Below are positions 1 through 10,356 of a stretch of 64,000 bases of DNA, in pieces; positions within the stretch are counted from its first letter, which is position 1; each line of letters begins with the position of its first letter. The translations under genes and the position numbers were made by a program. The notes under the pieces are model-generated. The model was not told the DNA's origin and made no database searches. It saw only the letters and a program-made list of their open reading frames with translations. Source of the stretch: Sinorhizobium americanum. Lineage in GTDB: Bacteria > Pseudomonadota > Alphaproteobacteria > Rhizobiales > Rhizobiaceae. The DNA is taken from the NCBI RefSeq assembly GCF_001651855.1, contig NZ_LNQC01000050.1, positions 23,203-87,202 on the forward strand, given 5' to 3'.

Positions 1-384
1 ACGGCGCTTGTCACCGCGCGTTTCCGCGGCGGCCAGGAAAAAAGTGACGACACATCAGTTAACAATGCCCGCTTCCAATCCAAAAGCCAACGTTCGAAGC
101 CGGAGCTTTGGTTCCCGAATAGCTCCACACTGCCGCAAAACCCTGTCTTTCAGAAGGGCGACGGCCCCTGCGTAACCGACAAATCCGGAAAGGCACCTCA
201 CGGCTCGGGTGACACCTTTGTGTGTTCTCACGATGACTTTGATCACCGAACTCGAGCCCTTCAATTTTCAAATGTTCCTGCAGATCCGCGCAGAGTGGCG
301 TATGCTTTCATCATTGGCGTGCAGCACGGGCGGCCATGATGGGAAGAGGGATTTACTCTGGTCCCCAAACAAAGGAATGGCGTC
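1..384. other. Leading non-coding stretch
   Basis: I see no convincing gene here. Short open frames exist on both strands but have no recognisable domain and no good ribosome binding site. The only clear signal is an AAAGGA motif at about 372-377 that serves the small gene starting at 385. Confidence 0.5.
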
Positions 385-588
385 ATGAAGCGCCGCGACT
401 ACCCATCCAAGTCGATAAGTCCTGAAGAAGTTGAGATGCTCAGCACCATCTTCGAGCAGTTGTTGCACGAATATCAGATTCCGCGAGAAGGGCAGAAAGC
501 TGAGGACCTCGCAGCCAGGCTGGTGGGGATATTCCAGTCCGGAGTGCGCGACGTTGAAATGCTAAAGAGGTTGTCTTTGCGCGCGTGA
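385..588 (+). CDS. Small conserved rhizobial protein, 67 aa
   Basis: The product is 67 residues, mostly helical and charged, with no signal peptide or membrane segment. The ATG at 385 is preceded by AAAGGA about nine bases upstream. The pattern SISPEEVEMLSTIFEQ followed by EYQIPREGQKAEDLAARLVGIFQSG resembles small soluble proteins I associate with rhizobial genomes, but I know no function for them. It is followed on the same strand by two more small rhizobial genes (682 and 1023), each with its own start signal. The composition suits a real gene. The function is unknown. Confidence 0.6.
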   Translation: MKRRDYPSKSISPEEVEMLSTIFEQLLHEYQIPREGQKAEDLAARLVGIFQSGVRDVEMLKRLSLRA

Positions 589-681
589 GGGTGGTGCCTG
601 CCTCGACTCCTCGCTGCCAAGTAGGTGCACGCTGAGGAGGATCGCGAAGGGCGGAACGGTCGAATACGGGAGTGCACTGAA

Positions 682-945
682 ATGGATGGCGATGAAAACA
701 GTAGAGAGGACAGGATCCGCGAACGTGCCTACGAGATATGGGAGCGGGAAGGCCGCAAGCATGGCGATCACGAGCGCCATTGGGAGGAGGCTGAAGCGGA
801 ATTGAGAAAAGAAGAATCTGGAATAGAATCCTCCCGTCGCTCGTCCGATCCGAGTGACGGGCAAGAAACCGCAGAACGCATGAGCGAAACCGTCTCTCCT
901 TCAGGAGACGGCAAGCAGAAATCAAGAGGCAAGAATGTAGCTTAG
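682..945 (+). CDS. DUF2934 family protein
   Basis: The predicted protein is 87 aa if translated from the ATG at 682. An in-frame GTG at 625 would add 19 residues, but those are unlike the family. The segment EDRIRERAYEIWEREGR, then HERHWEEAEAEL, is the core of the DUF2934 domain, which is frequent in rhizobia and usually has the pattern IRERAYxLWExxGxPxGxxxxHWxxAExEL. The C-terminal 45 residues are Ser/Glu-rich and probably disordered. The family has no established function. The DUF982 gene downstream on the same strand is a common companion in rhizobial accessory DNA. Confidence 0.75.
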   Translation: MDGDENSREDRIRERAYEIWEREGRKHGDHERHWEEAEAELRKEESGIESSRRSSDPSDGQETAERMSETVSPSGDGKQKSRGKNVA

Positions 946-1022
946 CCGACCCCATTCGATCGGGGCCGATCGACTGCCCGTGCCGGCGTTTTCCGGCAAG
1001 GGCGCAACTCGTGGAGGGGTCC

Positions 1023-1262
1023 ATGCAGGATATTCTCTGGGACGAGCCAGTGAAACTTGGCTATGCCGGAGGTCGCGAGCGCTGGGTTAGAGGACCCCAG
1101 GAGGCGCTGCAATGCCTTTCGGAGTGGCCGAGCGGCGGTGGCTGGTTCTATGAACGGGCTAAGATCCGCTGCCATGCTGCATTGGAAGCGAACGGTGATC
1201 TCGCGCTCTCTCGCCACGCGTTTGTCGCCGCGGCGATTGACGCCTCAATCGAGTGTGACTGA
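1023..1262 (+). CDS. DUF982 family protein
   Basis: A 79-aa protein from the ATG at 1023. A GGAGGGG element at about 1013-1019 lies just upstream. An in-frame GTG at 1011 overlaps that element and is therefore a poor start. The sequence has the DUF982 pattern: W-x-x-PV near the N-terminus, a central ALQCLSEWP with a tryptophan, then AKIRCHAALEANGD and ALSRHAFVAAAIDASIE at the end. DUF982 proteins are small and largely confined to Rhizobiales, often as several copies per genome. No function is known. Confidence 0.8.
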   Translation: MQDILWDEPVKLGYAGGRERWVRGPQEALQCLSEWPSGGGWFYERAKIRCHAALEANGDLALSRHAFVAAAIDASIECD

Positions 1263-1377
1263 CCAATCGGCCGATATATCGAGTCGTTCAGACCGTGCAG
1301 CAGATTGGGGCATAAGCAGAATTTAACTTCCAACGTTCGATGCCCAGAGGAACTCTTCTCGACGACGGCGACATTTC

Positions 1378-1609
1378 TCATGTCCCGCCTGCAAGCCTCT
1401 TTCTTTCTCTGATCAGGCGGTCGCGCTCGCGAATGTGCGACGCGAGGCTCAGCTCAAAAGTGACCAATAATTTGCGAGCCGTTGTGGCGTCTCGGTCGTC
1501 CCTCTCGAGCTTGGCAACGAGTTCGCGTTGAACCATTGCGCGCCTGGTAGCATCCGCCACGTCGCGCTCCGCCGCCCAAATACTTCTCGATCAGAGACAG
1601 TTCGTCCAT
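1378..1609 (-). pseudogene. Small coiled-coil protein split by a one-base frameshift
   Basis: Two overlapping minus-strand frames read as one protein if a single base is removed. The upstream frame starts with ATG at 1609 (MDELSLIEKYL), and the downstream frame reads ERDVADATRRAMVQRELVAK and on to SHIRERDRLIRERKRLAGGT, ending at 1378. The break falls in a run of three G (CCC at 1575-1577 on the plus strand). With one G removed, the junction reads KYL-AAERDVADATRR, like a family of short helical rhizobial proteins with repeated ER/RD pairs. Alternatively the second part could start by itself at the GTG at 1560, which has GGAG six bases upstream. A sequencing error cannot be excluded. Confidence 0.5.
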
Positions 1610-1740
1610 GCCAGAGGATAGCACAGGTCCCTGGTCTTTTCCGTTCTTGGAGGGCTTCTTCAGGATCCGACCATGCAAGCGTTAACGCATCCAGCCAAAA
1701 AACTAGGCGAACGTCCGAGTGGCTGCTTAGTTTACGCGAT

Positions 1741-1780
1741 CCACCTTGCCAGGACAGATGGGAAACCGAAGAATCGACCC
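1741..1780 (-). repeat. Diverged intergenic repeat, copy C
   Basis: On the minus strand this stretch begins GGGTCGATTCTTCGGTTTCC and continues into a GTC...GGTGG tail. It aligns with copies at 2046-2097, 29691-29743 and 30190-30231, all in the same orientation. By eye this copy is about three quarters identical to the 29691 copy. The rest of 1610-2260 holds no gene I can support. Confidence 0.45.
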
Positions 1781-2045
1781 GTTGACGACCTCGATCGTCG
1801 CTGACTTGAACGGCCAAAACGAGGACTGAAACTGAACTTCAGCGCAAGAGCAGCGACCCGCAGATACCTTTTCATTGCTCCCCGATTCTGCCTCCCGCTC
1901 CTCCAACAACCTTACTCGCTATGCCGAATTGGCTGTCATGTCTCCGCCCATCAGACCGCCCTACGGATCAGGCCTTGGCGAGGCAAACAGCTTGGCTCCG
2001 AATGACGGCTTCCGGCGCGATTGCTGCCAATGGGCGCCTTGCGCA

Positions 2046-2097
2046 CCAGTTTCCACTCACCACCCGACCCCGACGGATCAAACCGAAAGATCGACCC
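2046..2097 (-). repeat. Diverged intergenic repeat, copy B
   Basis: Read on the minus strand it shares GGGTCGA-Y-CTTTC, ATCCGTCGGG, GGGTGGTGA and GGAAA-Y-TGG in order with the copy at 29691-29743, with only one- to three-base differences between the blocks. It is probably a decayed dispersed element. No protein match is recognised in it. Confidence 0.5.
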
Positions 2098-2263
2098 AAA
2101 GCCGTCGCCGACGACAGTGCGGAGAGAACGTCCCGTGTCGGCCCAAGCGGACGTGAAATGCATTAGACGCATGCACCGCGCAAACTGCTGGAAGGGCATA
2201 AACGGCGGCGGGCATACAACTTGATTCCTGCAACGCCCTTCTAGCTTGCTTGTTCAATAAGAT

Positions 2264-2280
2264 GTACCTAGCTTAGTTAC
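2264..2280. promoter_or_regulatory. Candidate Rrf2 operator, copy 1 (autoregulation)
   Basis: GTACCTAGCTTAGTTAC lies 20 bases before the regulator start at 2300. It matches 14 of 17 positions of the site at 2759-2775 upstream of the SnoaL gene. A dyad of this size next to an Rrf2 gene is the usual arrangement for autoregulation. Binding itself is inferred. Confidence 0.6.
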
Positions 2281-2299
2281 AGATACGGACGCCGCCCCC

Positions 2300-2728
2300 A
2301 TGAACACCCGCCTTGCTGTTGCCACCCACATCCTGACTTTCATCGCGACGCAGGGTGGGCAACCGGCCACGTCCGAGCTGATTGCTTCAAGCGTCAACAC
2401 AAACCCGGCCCTTGTTCGGCGGTTGCTGTCGCAGCTCGCTAAGGCTGGGCTGACCACTTCGCAGATGGGGAGCGGAGGCGGGGCGTTGCTGGCATGTCCA
2501 GCCGACCAGATCACCCTCCTCGACGTGTACCACGCCATCGATGACAACAACGCCGTGTTCGCGTTGCACGATCAGCCGAACCCGCAATGTCCGGTGGGCC
2601 GCGTCATCAACACGGTTCTCAAAGGCCGGATCGCCGCCGCCGAGCAGGCGATGCAGAAGCAGCTTTCGACGACCACCATTGCGGATATGGCAAGCGGCGT
2701 CGCTGCCGAGAACCGCAAGCGGGCTTAG
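2300..2728 (+). CDS. Rrf2 family transcriptional regulator
   Basis: A 142-aa protein with an N-terminal winged helix: residues 1-60 include MNTRLAVATHILTFIA, then SELIASSVNTNPALVRRLLSQLAKAGL as the helix-turn-helix, then the wing GSGGGALLACPAD. This is the Rrf2 layout (NsrR, IscR, CymR and YwnA relatives). The three-cysteine cluster of the iron-sulfur members is missing. Only two cysteines are visible, one in the wing and one in NPQCPVG, so a thiol- or ligand-sensing YwnA-like protein fits better than an Fe-S sensor. It lies head-to-tail with two SnoaL-like genes, and matching 17-bp dyads sit in front of both transcription units. I infer that it represses itself and those genes. Confidence 0.85.
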   Translation: MNTRLAVATHILTFIATQGGQPATSELIASSVNTNPALVRRLLSQLAKAGLTTSQMGSGGGALLACPADQITLLDVYHAIDDNNAVFALHDQPNPQCPVGRVINTVLKGRIAAAEQAMQKQLSTTTIADMASGVAAENRKRA

Positions 2729-2758
2729 TCGAAAAAGATAACGGCTTTACAAATATGT

Positions 2759-2789
2759 GTAACTGCCTTAGTTACGCTATATCTGTAAC
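2759..2789. promoter_or_regulatory. Candidate Rrf2 operator, copy 2, with extra half-site
   Basis: GTAACTGCCTTAGTTAC (2759-2775) is an inverted repeat, GTAACT/AGTTAC with a 5-base spacer, nearly identical to the site at 2264-2280. A further GTAAC half-site follows at 2785-2789. The cluster lies immediately upstream of the ATG at 2806. Confidence 0.6.
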
Positions 2790-2805
2790 AGAAATAGATA
2801 CACAT

Positions 2806-3687
2806 ATGCGCTCCACCTATCGTTCCATCGGCTTTGCCGCCGCGGCTTCGCTGCTGCCCTTCATCTCCATGGCGGCCCCCAACTCCGTCACCTATGCTCA
2901 CACAGAGGACGAGAAATTGACCACTCAACAAGAACAGGTCGTTGATCTGCTCAAAGCTATTGAAACTGGCGCTGCAAAGCCCGTCGCGGTCGTGAATCCC
3001 GACAAGTACACTCAGCACAATCTCGGCATAGCAGACGGCCTCGCCGGGTTGGGTGCGGCCCTTGCGGCGCTTCCTGCCGGATCGGCGAAGGTCAACACGG
3101 TGCGCGTATTCCAGGACGGCGATTACGTGTTTGCCCATACCGACTACAACTTCTTCGGCCCCAAGATCGGCTTCGACATTTTCCGGTTCGAGAACGGCAA
3201 GATCGTCGAGCACTGGGATAACCTGCAGGAAACTCCGACTTCGGCAAATCCGAGCGGCAACACCATGATCGACGGTCCGACCGAACCGACCAACCAGACC
3301 AAGACCGAAGAAAACAAGGCGCTCGTGCGCAGCTTCGTCGACGACATCCTCGTCAATGGCCGAATGGAAAAGCTGAACGGCTATTTCAACGGCGACAACT
3401 ACATCCAGCACAACCCGCAGATCGGCAACGGCCTTTCCGGCCTCGGTGCCGCCCTCGAAGCTATGGCGAAGCAGGGCGTCACCATGAAATACGACACCAT
3501 TCACAAGGTGCTTGGCGAGGGCAATTTCGTGCTGACCGTCAGCGAAGGCACATTTGCTGGCAAGCCGACTTCGTTTTACGATCTGTTCCGCGTCGAGGAC
3601 GGTAAGATCGCCGAACATTGGGACACGATCGAAACCGTTCCGGCGAAAGCTGACTGGAAAAACCAAAACGGAAAATTCGGGTTCTAG
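2806..3687 (+). CDS. Exported protein with two SnoaL-like (NTF2-fold) domains
   Basis: A 293-aa protein from the ATG at 2806. The frame stays open upstream to 2587, but that stretch overlaps the regulator gene. Residues 1-30 look like a Sec signal peptide ([20 protein letters not shown], then an Ala-rich cleavage region). Two SnoaL-like domains follow, about residues 40-150 and 165-285, each with the hallmarks YIQHN or YTQHN, GLxGLGAAL, and DxFRxExGKIxEHWD. SnoaL-like proteins are small alpha+beta-barrel domains found in polyketide cyclases and many stress-linked proteins. The substrate is unknown. The internal duplication, the export signal and the paralogue at 3729 suggest gene amplification. 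The putative operator lies directly upstream, so control by the Rrf2 protein is likely. Confidence 0.8.
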   Translation: MRSTYRSIGFAAAASLLPFISMAAPNSVTYAHTEDEKLTTQQEQVVDLLKAIETGAAKPVAVVNPDKYTQHNLGIADGLAGLGAALAALPAGSAKVNTVRVFQDGDYVFAHTDYNFFGPKIGFDIFRFENGKIVEHWDNLQETPTSANPSGNTMIDGPTEPTNQTKTEENKALVRSFVDDILVNGRMEKLNGYFNGDNYIQHNPQIGNGLSGLGAALEAMAKQGVTMKYDTIHKVLGEGNFVLTVSEGTFAGKPTSFYDLFRVEDGKIAEHWDTIETVPAKADWKNQNGKFGF

Positions 3688-3690
3688 TCC

Positions 3691-3710
3691 AGGGGCGCGA
3701 AAGCGCCCCT
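3691..3710 (+). terminator. Perfect hairpin between the two SnoaL-like genes
   Basis: AGGGGCGC-GAAA-GCGCCCCT forms an 8-bp stem closed by a GAAA tetraloop, four bases after the stop codon at 3687. No run of T follows, so it may be an attenuator or an mRNA-stabilising structure rather than a full terminator. Confidence 0.6.
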
Positions 3711-3728
3711 CTCGTCATGGAGGGCTCG

Positions 3729-4112
3729 ATGGCCGATGTCGATCAGAACAAGGCGAACGTCATCGCCTTCTACGAACTGATGTTCAACGACAGCAAACCG
3801 CGTGAGGCTGTCGAGCGGTATGTCGGTGCTGACTACATCCAGCACAATCCGCATGTCGCGACGGGCAAGGAGGGCTTCGTCGATTATTTCCAGCGCATGG
3901 CCCGCGGGTGGCCAGGCAAGCGTGTCGAGGTGAAGCGAGCGATTGCCGAAGGCGATCTGGTCGTCCTGCACTGCTTCCAGCATTGGCCGAACGACCGCGA
4001 TTACGCGGGGATCGACATCTTCCGCCTGGACAAGGACGGAAAGATCATGGAGCACTGGGACGTGCTGCAAGTCGTTCCGGAGAAGTCAGCCAATTCGAAC
4101 GGCATGTTCTAG
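3729..4112 (+). CDS. SnoaL-like domain protein
   Basis: A 127-aa single-domain protein. GGAGG at 3719-3723 points to the ATG at 3729 ([16 protein letters not shown]). The in-frame ATG at 3717 lies on top of that site. Key family features are [24 protein letters not shown] and [21 protein letters not shown], the same set as in both halves of the preceding exported protein. It has no signal peptide, so this copy should be cytoplasmic. A strong hairpin separates the two genes, yet they run in the same direction and probably share the upstream operator. The substrate cannot be told from sequence. Confidence 0.8.
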   Translation: MADVDQNKANVIAFYELMFNDSKPREAVERYVGADYIQHNPHVATGKEGFVDYFQRMARGWPGKRVEVKRAIAEGDLVVLHCFQHWPNDRDYAGIDIFRLDKDGKIMEHWDVLQVVPEKSANSNGMF

Positions 4113-4329
4113 GTCGCTCCGCCATGGGCGCTTATCTGATCGATGACCGCTTTTAGCGCGATCTCGCATTCCGGCAGTTGGCTCAGACAGCAAAATTCCA
4201 CCCAACCGAGACAGTCGTCAAACTGCTGAGCGCCCGTCCGTAGTGTTGGCTATTTATCCCTCGCTCTCGAGAGGGATGCGAACCTGCGGCCATGCTTTCA
4301 ATCGCCTGTCCGAAGCGTATTGCAGGCAC

Positions 4330-6589
<2,260 letters not shown>

Positions 6590-6736
6590 CAAGCCTCGGG
6601 AGCCGGCGGGCTGCATGTCCCACCGGTTCCCCTGGCGGCTCCTGTACCGGGAGCCGCGGCCTGTCGCACCGGCCAATCTACATCGGGCCCCGGATCAGAA
6701 CTCTCCAGACAGAACAACAACCAAAAGGACACTGTC

Positions 6737-7461
6737 ATGACTAGCACCAACCGAGTTGCGGTGATCACCGGTGCATCCTCCGGGATCGGAGAGGCACTCG
6801 CACGCGAGCTTGTCGCAGAGGGATACCGTGTTGCGCTTCTGGCGCGCCGCCTTGAGCAGATCGCAGACCTTGCAGATGAATTGGGCAACGCGGCGCTTGC
6901 GATTAGGACTGACGTGACCGACCGGGAGTCCATCGTTGCAGCGGCCGCGCGCGTCCAACACGAACTTGGCGGCGCCGATGTCCTGGTCAACAATGCAGGC
7001 GTCATGCTGACGGCGCCGTTCGGCTCAGAGAAGCGCTCCGAGCACCGCCAGATGGTCGAAACCAATCTTCTGGGCGCCATGACCGTGACCGAGGTGTTCC
7101 TCGATCAGCTTCGTGCCAAGAACGGCGATCTGGTGAACATTTCTTCCGTCGCAGGACGTGTCGCACCGGCCGGCTTTGCTGCCTATTCGGCAACAAGTGG
7201 GGGATCAACGGCTGGTCGGAGGCGCTTCGCGTCGAGCTCCAGCCCGACATCCGCGTGATGGTCATCGAGCCTGGTGCCGTGGCAACGGAGCTGTCCGACC
7301 ACATCACCCACGATGAGAGCAAGAAGGCCGCTCAGGACTACCGCGATAACGTGGCGATGCCGGCGCAGGATATTGCCGAGGTGATCGCCTTCGCGCTCAG
7401 CCGGCCAAAGCGGATCACCCTCAACGAGATTCTCGTGCGTCCGACCGTCCAGGCGATGTGA
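6737..7461 (+). pseudogene. Short-chain dehydrogenase broken at the catalytic lysine
   Basis: The gene starts well (ATG at 6737 after AAAAGGA) and reads as a classical SDR: TGASSGIG nucleotide-binding motif, NNAG, the serine in NISSVAG, and YSAT. At 7191-7200 the text CAACAAGTGG should read CAACAAAGTGG. One A is missing from the codon for the catalytic lysine of YxxxK. The frame then shifts and stops at 7258, while the proper continuation (WGINGWSEALRVEL, VMVIEPGAVATELSDH and so on) runs in the next frame to 7461. Adding one A restores about 241 residues. It is either a true pseudogene or a base-call error in a short A run. The intact paralogue at 7544 lies next door. Confidence 0.85.
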
Positions 7462-7543
7462 AGGCGCTTCGACAGACTTCTGCCCCCTCGGCCGCACAGG
7501 GCGGCCATAGATGGGGATGAAAATAACCCAAAGGAAATACGAG

Positions 7544-8392
7544 ATGAGTGACAACGTATGGTTCATTACCGGCGCAGGACGCGGCCTTGGATTGGACATC
7601 GCAAAAGCGGCACTGGCAGCGGGTCACAAGGTTGTCGCGACCGGCCGTAATCCCGAGCGTGTGGCGAAAGCCATCGGCGCTTCCGACAATCTTTTTGTCG
7701 TGAAGCTCGATGTCACCAGCGCGGAGGACGCCGCAGCCGCCGCACAGGCAACCCTTGAGGGCTTCGGCCGTATCGATGTGCTGGTCAACAACGCGGCAAG
7801 CTTTTACGCCGGGTACTTTGAAGAGCTGTCCCCTGAACAGGTGCAACTGCAGCTTCGCACCAGCCTCGGCGGCCCAATGAACGTGACTCGGGCCTTTCTG
7901 CCGGCCATGCGCAAGCAGCGTTCCGGGCGCATCGTTTCGATCTCTTCAAGCGCAGGCCTGATGGGTTTTGAGTTCTGCACGGCCTACTCGGCTTCCAAGT
8001 TCGGCCTCGACGGCTGGATGGAAGCGCTGCAGACCGAAGTAGGCCCGTTCGGCATCGAGACGATGATCGTCAATCCGGGCTTTTTCCGCACGGAGCTCCT
8101 CACCGAGCAGTCGACCAACTATGCGGAAAACTCAATCGAGGACTATCGCGAGCGGCGGACGGCGCAGATCGCGTTCTGGAAGTCCCAAAACGGCAAGCAG
8201 GGCGGCGACCCCGCCAAGCTTGCACGTGCCCTCATCACGCTTACCGACCAGGACGAACTTCCACGACGGTTCCTGGCTGGTACTGACGCCATCCAAGTGG
8301 CCGAGCAGAAGATCGCCCTGCTGCAGCAGCAGATCGACGCTTACCGCGAATTGTCGAACTCTCTGGCGATTGATGAGAACGGCAACGAGTGA
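7544..8392 (+). CDS. Short-chain dehydrogenase/reductase
   Basis: A 282-aa protein. The ATG at 7544 follows AAGGA at 7531-7535. An in-frame ATG at 7511 would add an atypical extension. Motifs in order are TGAGRGLG (NAD(P) binding, residues 8-15), NNAA, the serine in VSISSSAG, and YSASK with tyrosine and lysine present, then the substrate-loop region NPGFFRTELL. The length suits the extended-loop classical SDRs often annotated as oxidoreductases of unknown substrate. It is the last of three co-directional oxidoreductase genes after the lysR-controlled aldo/keto reductase. The stretch after it, 8393-8749, holds no gene I can support. Confidence 0.88.
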   Translation: MSDNVWFITGAGRGLGLDIAKAALAAGHKVVATGRNPERVAKAIGASDNLFVVKLDVTSAEDAAAAAQATLEGFGRIDVLVNNAASFYAGYFEELSPEQVQLQLRTSLGGPMNVTRAFLPAMRKQRSGRIVSISSSAGLMGFEFCTAYSASKFGLDGWMEALQTEVGPFGIETMIVNPGFFRTELLTEQSTNYAENSIEDYRERRTAQIAFWKSQNGKQGGDPAKLARALITLTDQDELPRRFLAGTDAIQVAEQKIALLQQQIDAYRELSNSLAIDENGNE

Positions 8393-8749
8393 ACTCGTTT
8401 TTGGCCCAGGAGCAGTGCCGACACGTTGGTGCTGCTGGCATCTGGGCAGCCTGACCAACCCACCAAGCATCGCACTGCTTCCGACAGCGCCTCCCTCGCT
8501 CATACAGGGTCTGCGAGACCAGCGGCTTCGTCAGCGTGGAGTAGGCACTTGGCGAATTGTCAGGTTGTCGCGCGCATTGCTGTCACTCGGCGGGACGCAC
8601 TCCGACTTCAGCTTTCCACCCAACTTAGACGACCGGGCGCCGGCAACATGCCGCCCAGTCCGGGAGGTCAACTGCTATCCCTCGCCGCGATGGAAGTCGG
8701 ACCGACGGCCTACCAATAGAGCCGAAATCCTGCGGAAATGTTCGAAGGG

Positions 8750-8943
8750 TTAGTGGTTGTCTGGTTCCTGCATCCATTGCGGCATGTCCCGTCTGGCATG
8801 CAGTGCGCGCCATACGTCGATATAGCCGGTGTGTTCGCGATAGAAAACGAGATAGGGGTATCGCTTTGCCAGAACTGGTAGCGCGGCGGGGATAAGTATG
8901 CCCACCAACGCGTCCGCACGCCCTGGGGTAACGGGCGGACATC
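8750..8943 (-). pseudogene. C-terminal remnant of a ParE/RelE-family toxin
   Basis: On the minus strand a frame ending in TAA at 8750-8752 reads KRYPYLVFYREHTGYIDVWR followed by LHARRDMPQWM and an acidic tail. This is the typical end of ParE/RelE-superfamily plasmid toxins (YPYLVFYRxxxxxIxVxRVLHxxRD). Upstream the frame degenerates and lacks a start, the N-terminal helices and any antitoxin gene. I take it as a relic of a toxin-antitoxin module. It is too short to be active. Confidence 0.6.
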
Positions 8944-9046
8944 ACAGTGGTCGCACCTGCATATGCCGGAACGGGCGCTGTCAATCTAAGCGCGCCCGGT
9001 CAGATGTCGTTCCACTCCCGAACGTGGCAGAGAGCGAAGCCCTCCG

Positions 9047-9649
9047 TCATCTTGCGGGAGTTGGGTCCCCAAGCGAAAGCATCAGCCTGTTGGCCCAATT
9101 GAAGAAGGCCGCGCCGTGGATGACGTCAGCGACATCGAGTTCGTCGAGGCCCGCGGCGTTCAGCCGCTCGACATGGGCTTGGTCGAATGTCGGCGGTGTC
9201 GCAGTAAGCGCCACCGCCGCGGCGACGATCGCATTCCACCGCTCTCCGAGATCCGCCTTAACCCCCTCGTCCAGCAATCGCTGGACAACCTGTTTGCGTT
9301 TCGAGTGATGCGACGCGAAGCGGGAATGCACCGAGGCGCAGAAGATGCAGCCGTTGAAACGCGAGGCGGCAGTGGCGGCGAGCTCGCGTTCGGCGCGCGG
9401 AAGGCCGGTTCTTGTATTGTAGAAGATGTCCTTGTCCGTTCTGGTGCGCGCCTCCAGCACTTCCGGATCGCGGACCAGAAGCCGGAAATAGGGCGATTTG
9501 GCTCTCGCTTCCTCGACCAGCCCGGCGTAGTGACGCTCCGTCAAATCCTCCTCCGCAAGCGGTGCGATCCAGGGCGTCCAGCCGATTTCGTCCTGGGTGA
9601 AGATGATAGGGGGGTTCTTGACCGGCGTGGCGATCACTTGTTCTGTCAT
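9047..9649 (-). CDS. Alkylhydroperoxidase/CMD-domain protein (Avi_7169-type)
   Basis: A 200-aa protein. The ATG at 9649 follows AGGGAAG on the minus strand. Residues 70-150 form a carboxymuconolactone-decarboxylase/AhpD-like helical domain with FNGCIFCASVHSRFASHH, i.e. the CxxC-SVH redox site of alkylhydroperoxidase-like proteins. The N-terminal FTQDEIGWTPWIAPL and the general layout match what I recall as the alkylhydroperoxidase domain family Avi_7169. Members lie next to a second CMD protein, a luciferase-like monooxygenase and a peptide-type ABC transporter, as here. It is the last gene of that operon. A role in peroxide removal or a thiol-dependent step after the oxygenase is inferred. 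Confidence 0.78.
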   Translation of the reverse strand: MTEQVIATPVKNPPIIFTQDEIGWTPWIAPLAEEDLTERHYAGLVEEARAKSPYFRLLVRDPEVLEARTRTDKDIFYNTRTGLPRAERELAATAASRFNGCIFCASVHSRFASHHSKRKQVVQRLLDEGVKADLGERWNAIVAAAVALTATPPTFDQAHVERLNAAGLDELDVADVIHGAAFFNWANRLMLSLGDPTPAR

Positions 9650-9668
9650 GGTTCTTCCCTTTCGGCTG

Positions 9669-10286
9669 TCACGCGGCTGCACGCTTCGTCGCCGAGGCGA
9701 GGACGGTTAGACCCGCAATAGCCCGGATCTGGAACGCGACGAAGGAAACGAGCTGCGAGAGTGTCACGACGCCGGTCGTCGTCCATCCGGCGTCAAGCAG
9801 CGCCTGAAGTGCCTCGGGGCTCGCGTCACGCGGGTGGAAGACAAGGAGATGAGCGTGCTCAAGCGCCGCGGCAAGCCGCGGTCCGAGTGTTTCGCGGCTC
9901 GCCTCCGAGGTGCGATAGCTCGGCCCCTCCTGATCTTCGGCGGTCAGCGGACCGGCGGGATAGCGGCCGTAGGGCCCAGTCGCCTGCGCGCGGCCGATCT
10001 CCGCCTTCAGCACCTCGACAAGCCAGGTGCCAGCGGCCTGGTCCTCCAGCGGCGCCGCGTAGAATTCGAACGCGTCGGGATGGCGATGAAGTCCGGCGAC
10101 GAAGCTCGCCACGGCATGCCGCTCCTGAACAGAAACGTCGCCGGGATCACTCGGTTGAAAAAGCGCGAGGTAGCTCTTCTGCGCCTGCTCCCGCGTTTGC
10201 GGCCTCTGAGCGCGAATGCGGTCGAGCTCGGAGCCCGGTTTGACGCCGGCGAGAAGGTCGATGACGTCGGGTGTGGAAATGCTCAT
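9669..10286 (-). CDS. CMD-domain protein (Avi_7170-type)
   Basis: A 205-aa, mostly helical protein starting at 10286. It resembles the CMD-domain family Avi_7170 that accompanies the Avi_7169 family: SISTPDVIDLLAGVKPGS at the N-terminus, ERHAVASFVAGLH, and a C-terminal LLDAGWTTTGVVTLSQLVSF followed by FQIRAIAGL. Unlike its partner at 9047 it has no CxxC pair, so it may be structural or act without redox chemistry. It sits 20 bases upstream of that gene, and both follow the monooxygenase gene at 10357. I infer that the two CMD proteins form a functional pair. Confidence 0.75.
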   Translation of the reverse strand: MSISTPDVIDLLAGVKPGSELDRIRAQRPQTREQAQKSYLALFQPSDPGDVSVQERHAVASFVAGLHRHPDAFEFYAAPLEDQAAGTWLVEVLKAEIGRAQATGPYGRYPAGPLTAEDQEGPSYRTSEASRETLGPRLAAALEHAHLLVFHPRDASPEALQALLDAGWTTTGVVTLSQLVSFVAFQIRAIAGLTVLASATKRAAA

Positions 10287-10356
10287 GGCATTGTCTCCTC
10301 TCTTCCTTGTATTTTCCGCGGCCGGGTTTTTCCCAAACCGGTTTGACGCCGGCTTC

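Noticed and set aside
440..1024. A 194-codon frame on the minus strand
   Set aside because: It covers the DUF2934 gene and the end of the 385 gene in reverse and has low-complexity composition.
2725..3666. A 313-codon frame on the minus strand
   Set aside because: It is the mirror of the SnoaL-like gene, whose two domains are clearly recognisable on the plus strand.
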